IMG/VR virus record: IMGVR_UViG_3300025889_000258
Span: 1 to 41,495 of that record
Origin: a virus
Strand: one strand, 5' to 3'
Length of the DNA stretch: 41,495 bases
Part shown: positions 39,109 through 41,495 of the stretch, piece after piece
Numbering within the stretch: the first letter of the stretch is position 1
How the letters are laid out: the number at the start of each line of letters is the position of its first letter
Position numbers and translations under genes: made by a program
Notes under the pieces: generated by a model
Database searches by the model: none
Seen by the model: only the letters and a program-made list of their open reading frames with translations
Told to the model about the DNA's origin: nothing

Positions 39109-39467
39109 AAAAGAAACCAGATTTACATACAAAGGTAGGAAAATATTTTATGGCTGTAAAAACTGGTAAAACTAAGAAAGAAGCTCAAATAGTAGCAGGT
39201 TATGCTACTCCAACTCACGCCACTACAATAGAGAAATCAGACCAATTTAAACAACTACAAGAACATTTTGGAGATAATTTACTAAAACAAATAACAGTCC
39301 AAGAAATAAACTCCTATTTAATAGATAACATAAAACAAACTGGAGAAGAAAAGATTGACCGAGGAGCAAGAAATAAAGCTATTGAAATAGCAAAAGAGAT
39401 GGTAGAACCATCAGGAAAAACCCCTCGTGATGAAGGGGATAAAGTCCTGATAGTTCTTTCAGACTAA
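39105..39467 (+). CDS. terS: Terminase small subunit (putative)
   Basis: 120 residues. Helix-turn-helix-like N-terminus, VGKYFMAVKTGKTKKEAQIVAGYATPTHA (about 11-39), the K-x-x-A-A-x-x-A-G-Y pattern common in small terminases, then a helical oligomerisation region and a polar tail. It would recognise the packaging site and load the large subunit. If the genome is circular or circularly permuted, about 2.4 kb of minus-strand genes separates it from terL at 216. Called from pattern and context. Confidence 0.65.
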   Translation: MKKKPDLHTKVGKYFMAVKTGKTKKEAQIVAGYATPTHATTIEKSDQFKQLQEHFGDNLLKQITVQEINSYLIDNIKQTGEEKIDRGARNKAIEIAKEMVEPSGKTPRDEGDKVLIVLSD

Positions 39468-39656
39468 TTATTCAACTCTAATCTCTAATTCTTCCTCTTT
39501 TGATTTCTCAGTCCGTAAAGCTCTCATTTTTTTATAAGTATTAGGGTCATTCTCTAATCGTTTCCGAGCTGATTTTTTTTGTAATTCTCTCATATACTCA
39601 CTTACTATTTCTTTAGGGGTCAATTTTCTTGCCCTGTCCAATGTTTCTTTTTCCAT
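39468..39656 (-). CDS. Small basic helical protein (62 aa)
   Basis: Not recognised. MEKETLDRARKLTPKEIVSEYMRELQKK, charged helices, acidic end. Converges on the small-terminase gene with adjacent stops. Its codons 5-10 lie in one of three direct repeats, so the in-frame ATG 51 bases upstream probably belongs to repeated control DNA rather than the protein. Confidence 0.55.
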   Translation of the reverse strand: MEKETLDRARKLTPKEIVSEYMRELQKKSARKRLENDPNTYKKMRALRTEKSKEEELEIRVE

Positions 39657-39757
39657 AATATTTTTATAGTTAAATTTATAAATTTTCTTGCCCTGTCCAA
39701 TGTTCAAAAATGACTAATCTTTGTAACATTTAGCTTTTTCTTACCCCGTCCAATGTA
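39624..39757 (-). repeat. Three direct repeats around the start of the 39468-39656 gene
   Basis: The plus-strand 16-mer TTTTCTTGCCCTGTCC, followed each time by AATGT, occurs at 39624-39639 and 39683-39698, with a variant (TTTTCTTACCCCGTCC) at 39736-39751. Spacings are 59 and 53 bases. Copy 1 is within the gene. A hairpin ATGTAAAG-ttgg-CTTTACAT (39753-39772) adjoins copy 3. Possible binding sites for a regulator, or a tandem duplication of the gene start. Confidence 0.65.
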
Positions 39758-39781
39758 AAGTTGGCTTTACATTTAGGTAAC

Positions 39782-39827
39782 AAAAAAAACCGATAATCGC
39801 TGTTAAATTATCGGCTTTTCTCTTTTT
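39782..39827. terminator. Terminator of the minus-strand operon
   Basis: CCGATAAT (39790-39797) pairs with ATTATCGG (39807-39814) around nine bases. On the minus strand it is followed by eight T, so it ends the genes at 40490-39833; on the plus strand a broken T tract also follows. Confidence 0.8.
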
Positions 39828-39832
39828 GGCTT

Positions 39833-40132
39833 TTAGTTCAAATTATTGTATTGACCGCATTCTTGACAATATTCTTTGCCATAATCATCTTTTACAATAA
39901 AATGTTTACATTCGCCTTTTTGACTTTTACCTTTTAAGTAACCTGCCCAAAGTATTTTTTCATCTCCTTCTTTTCTTATAATACAATGAGTTAGTTTATT
40001 CTCTCCAAAGGGAGATAACTTTATATTCAGGATATTGTTTTTCAATTCGTCTTTTACTTCAATATCTAAAAATATATTACCCCCTTGCCCTTTTGTTGCT
40101 CTCTCGCTAGTTGTTGTTGCGTATAGTTTCAT
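39833..40132 (-). CDS. Hypothetical phage protein with C-terminal zinc finger (99 aa)
   Basis: Start MKLYATTTSERATKGQGGN, a pattern I associate with small proteins common in phages and mobile elements, function unknown. Beta-rich middle, then CKHF...CQEC near the end, probably zinc. The start at 40132 (4 bases after the upstream stop) is preferred to one at 40150 that overlaps the neighbour. Confidence 0.65.
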   Translation of the reverse strand: MKLYATTTSERATKGQGGNIFLDIEVKDELKNNILNIKLSPFGENKLTHCIIRKEGDEKILWAGYLKGKSQKGECKHFIVKDDYGKEYCQECGQYNNLN

Positions 40133-40136
40133 AGAA

Positions 40137-40490
40137 TTATAATTCCTCATTATTATAGAATAATTCTTCCAACTCGTCCTTAAAAGTCCATATTATCTCG
40201 CTTGCTTCTTGTTGTTTCAATAAGGTTGCAAGTAGTTCACTATTTATTCTATCCGCTGTATACCCCATATCGTGAGCCAGTGATAAGCTTTCTTGTAGTG
40301 AAGGGTCATTTTCGCGCAAATGTTCTATTGCATTATTGTAATAAATAACCTCAATTTCACTAACTCTCTCTTGTAATACTTCCATAAGTTCATCTATATT
40401 ATCGGGTTTGTTGTTCTCTATCTCATAAAACAAGTCTATACCTGTCTCATTATATAACCTTTCTAGAAGTTCTTTTTGTTCTTTATTCAT
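40137..40490 (-). CDS. Acidic helical protein, DUF7222-like (117 aa)
   Basis: IEVIYYNNAIEHLRENDPSLQESLSLAHDMGY, then SELLATLLKQQEASE, resembles a small helical domain (DUF7222-like) seen on phages and conjugative plasmids. Strongly acidic, which is also common in anti-restriction or DNA-mimic proteins, but there is no specific evidence for that. First gene after the control region at 40501-40600. Confidence 0.55.
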   Translation of the reverse strand: MNKEQKELLERLYNETGIDLFYEIENNKPDNIDELMEVLQERVSEIEVIYYNNAIEHLRENDPSLQESLSLAHDMGYTADRINSELLATLLKQQEASEIIWTFKDELEELFYNNEEL

Positions 40491-40500
40491 ATTGTCAATG

Positions 40501-40600
40501 AACGAACGAACAGCGACGCTCGTTAAGTATATAATGTTATAATAATTGTATTATATACTTTATTTGGCTCTCAAAATTGAGTTTTAAGAGCCTTAAAAGC
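40501..40600. promoter_or_regulatory. Control region with perfect inverted repeats
   Basis: AAGTATATAAT (40525-40535) and ATTATATACTT (40550-40560) form a perfect 11-bp inverted repeat around 14 bases. GGCTCT (40566-40571) with AGAGCC (40587-40592) encloses CAAAA/TTTTA. The first covers likely minus-strand -10 sequences for the gene starting at 40490 and could be an operator; the second lacks a clear T tract on either strand. Confidence 0.45.
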
Positions 40601-40611
40601 ATAAAATGGTA

Positions 40612-40689
40612 TTAAAGTATTTGTATTATAATTATATGCTGTAATATTGCTGTAATTAGTAATATTAAAATGATTATATTTTTATTCAT
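40612..40689 (-). CDS. Small hydrophobic peptide (25 aa)
   Basis: One membrane helix, NIIILILLITAILQHIIIIQIL. ATG is one base after the preceding stop, within a junction repeated at two other gene boundaries in this operon. Function unknown. Confidence 0.4.
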   Translation of the reverse strand: MNKNIIILILLITAILQHIIIIQIL

Positions 40690-40690
40690 T

Positions 40691-40891
40691 TTATAATTCT
40701 TTATCTTTATTATCTAGTAATTCACTTTCAATTTCATCATAATAATTATTAAATATATCCTGTGCTTCGTCTGTATATCTAGTTACTCCGTCTTCTTCTG
40801 TATAAACTTCAATACCTAGTCTTTTACATTCTTCTTCTGTTTTCTTTTGTGATATATCACATAGCATTTCCATTCGTTCTTCATTTTTCAT
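40691..40891 (-). CDS. Hypothetical acidic protein (66 aa)
   Basis: Not recognised. MKNEERMEMLCDISQKKTEEECKRLGIEVYTEEDGVTRY outlines a small alpha/beta domain; the end is acidic (NNYYDEIESELLDNKDKEL). Part of the minus-strand operon. Confidence 0.6.
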   Translation of the reverse strand: MKNEERMEMLCDISQKKTEEECKRLGIEVYTEEDGVTRYTDEAQDIFNNYYDEIESELLDNKDKEL

Positions 40892-40898
40892 AATATTT

Positions 40899-41054
40899 TT
40901 ATTTATTACATTCTAATTCTAATTCTAATTCTAATGCGACTATTTTATATATTAATTCCATTTCTTCGCTATCACTTTCAATTCCTAAAATTTCTCGTAA
41001 TTCTTGATACTTTTCATCTAATAAATCATATAATAAATCTCTTTTTGTTTTCAT
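40899..41054 (-). CDS. Small acidic protein with Leu-Glu repeat (51 aa)
   Basis: Charged helix ending in L-E-L-E-L-E-L-E, encoded by four tandem ATTCTA units (plus strand, about 40909-40933). Repeat number may vary by slippage without loss of frame, because the unit is six bases. Function unknown. Confidence 0.55.
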   Translation of the reverse strand: MKTKRDLLYDLLDEKYQELREILGIESDSEEMELIYKIVALELELELECNK

Positions 41055-41055
41055 T

Positions 41056-41373
41056 TTATAATTCTTTTCCGTTTATTACTTTAATAATGTTAAATGTATC
41101 GCTATAATCTTCATAATTCCAACTTTTTAAATCCTTTTCATAATAAGCATTTCTTACCATAGCAATATATAATCGACCTTTGTTACCAGAATTTATAACT
41201 GATATTAAATATGCTTCTGCTTCTTCTAGTGTTTCAAAAATTTCTTCATTATCTTCTTTACTATCTACCACAAAAAATAATCTTGTTTTTAATTCGTCTA
41301 AATCTTTTTTTTTATTCCATAATTTAGCTATTAATTTTCTTTCTTTTGATAATTTTGTTTTTAAACTACTCAT
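41056..41373 (-). CDS. Hypothetical protein (105 aa)
   Basis: Not recognised. Lys-rich N-terminal helix, then LFFVVDSKEDNEEIFETLEEAEAYLI (alpha/beta), YIAMVRNAYYEKDL and a beta end. Ends K-E-L and shares the conserved junction with the next gene. Confidence 0.6.
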   Translation of the reverse strand: MSSLKTKLSKERKLIAKLWNKKKDLDELKTRLFFVVDSKEDNEEIFETLEEAEAYLISVINSGNKGRLYIAMVRNAYYEKDLKSWNYEDYSDTFNIIKVINGKEL

Positions 41374-41374
41374 T

Positions 41375-41495
41375 TTATAATTCTTTATTAATTAAGTTAT
41401 TAATTTCCTCAACCTTAAATTCAAAATCTTTCTCTGGCTCACTTCCGTCCTCTATTCTTTTCTTATTATGTGTTTTTAACCAAGTTATAAAGTCC
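41375..41495 (-). CDS. Partial gene at right edge
   Basis: The last 39 codons of a minus-strand gene whose start is beyond the window: WLKTHNKKRIEDGSEPEKDF and a K-E-L end. Function unknown. If the window is a circular genome cut here, the 5' part should be at the left edge, but I find no continuation in the minus-strand frames of 1-215, so bases are probably missing. Confidence 0.5.
   Translation of the reverse strand, partial: DFITWLKTHNKKRIEDGSEPEKDFEFKVEEINNLINKEL

Noticed and set aside
39657-39707. N-terminal extension of the 39468-39656 protein
   Set aside because: The added codons come from a direct repeat of control DNA; the internal ATG gives the compact helical protein.
1-41495. 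Recoded stop codons (alternative genetic code)
   Set aside because: TAA, TAG and TGA all end plausible genes at tight overlaps, and no conserved protein contains an in-frame stop.
1-41495. Prophage with integrase and repressor
   Set aside because: No integrase, excisionase, attachment-site pair or classical CI-like repressor could be recognised; a lytic or undetermined life cycle is the fair reading.
1-41495. Complete circular genome closing at the window ends
   Set aside because: The minus-strand gene cut at 41495 has no visible continuation at 1-215 and no terminal overlap was found by eye, so closure is not supported although gene order suggests near completeness.

Overview
The window is almost certainly most or all of the genome of a tailed, podovirus-like bacteriophage with strongly AT-rich DNA. 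It holds terminase large subunit, portal, scaffold, major capsid, T7-like adaptor and nozzle proteins, a beta-helix tailspike, large virion proteins and a fibre, but no tape-measure or tail-tube/sheath genes. I see no integrase, tRNA, rRNA or CRISPR array. TAA, TAG and TGA all act as stops (TGA ends the genes at 7083, 7994 and 36763), so the code is standard. Nearly all starts lack a Shine-Dalgarno sequence. Many promoters are extended -10 boxes (TGnTATAAT) only a few bases from the ATG, so leaderless or near-leaderless mRNAs are likely. That suggests a host lineage with little SD use; the TATAAT-type boxes fit poorly with the TAnnTTTG type of Bacteroidota. Candidate-phyla bacteria are possible, but I cannot fix the host from this sequence.

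Layout. 1-5.7 kb: promoter, terminase large subunit, portal, terminator, scaffold, major capsid. 5.7-12.8 kb: a roughly 7 kb block of sugar-metabolism and glycan-transfer genes inside the structural region: two GT-B-like proteins, two SAM methyltransferases, a DUF4910-type zinc aminopeptidase-like protein, a MazG-like protein, a CMP-nonulosonate (NeuA-like) synthetase, a catalytic-domain-only NeuB, a HAD phosphatase and a LicD-like transferase. 12.8-23.9 kb: adaptor, nozzle, tailspike, two large virion proteins (one with a peptidoglycan-binding domain), fibre. 23.9-26 kb: lysis (anchored coiled coil, M23 endopeptidase, small membrane protein, lytic transglycosylase). 26-29.8 kb: a regulatory hub of short transcription units built from back-to-back terminators and promoters, with HNH genes, a metallophosphoesterase, a lone minus-strand gene with a divergent promoter, and two candidate non-coding RNAs. 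29.8-39.5 kb: replication and DNA metabolism (O-like initiator with iterons inside its gene, C5 and N6 DNA methyltransferases, ERF annealing protein, NinG-like protein, RNA-ligase-like protein, HNH endonucleases) and a likely small terminase. 39.5-41.5 kb: a convergent minus-strand block of small genes running off the right edge.

How it fits together. The O-like protein probably starts replication at repeats within its own gene, as in lambda. ERF and NinG would serve recombination, and the two methyltransferases probably protect phage DNA. The glycan block could make and attach a nonulosonic-acid-like sugar to the virion or the host surface. Several intergenic stretches carry interleaved inverted repeats (pseudoknot-type) and one carries a 31-bp helix; together with a recurrent TTATCCACA-like box 20-40 bp upstream of several -10 boxes, these are the least explained signals here.
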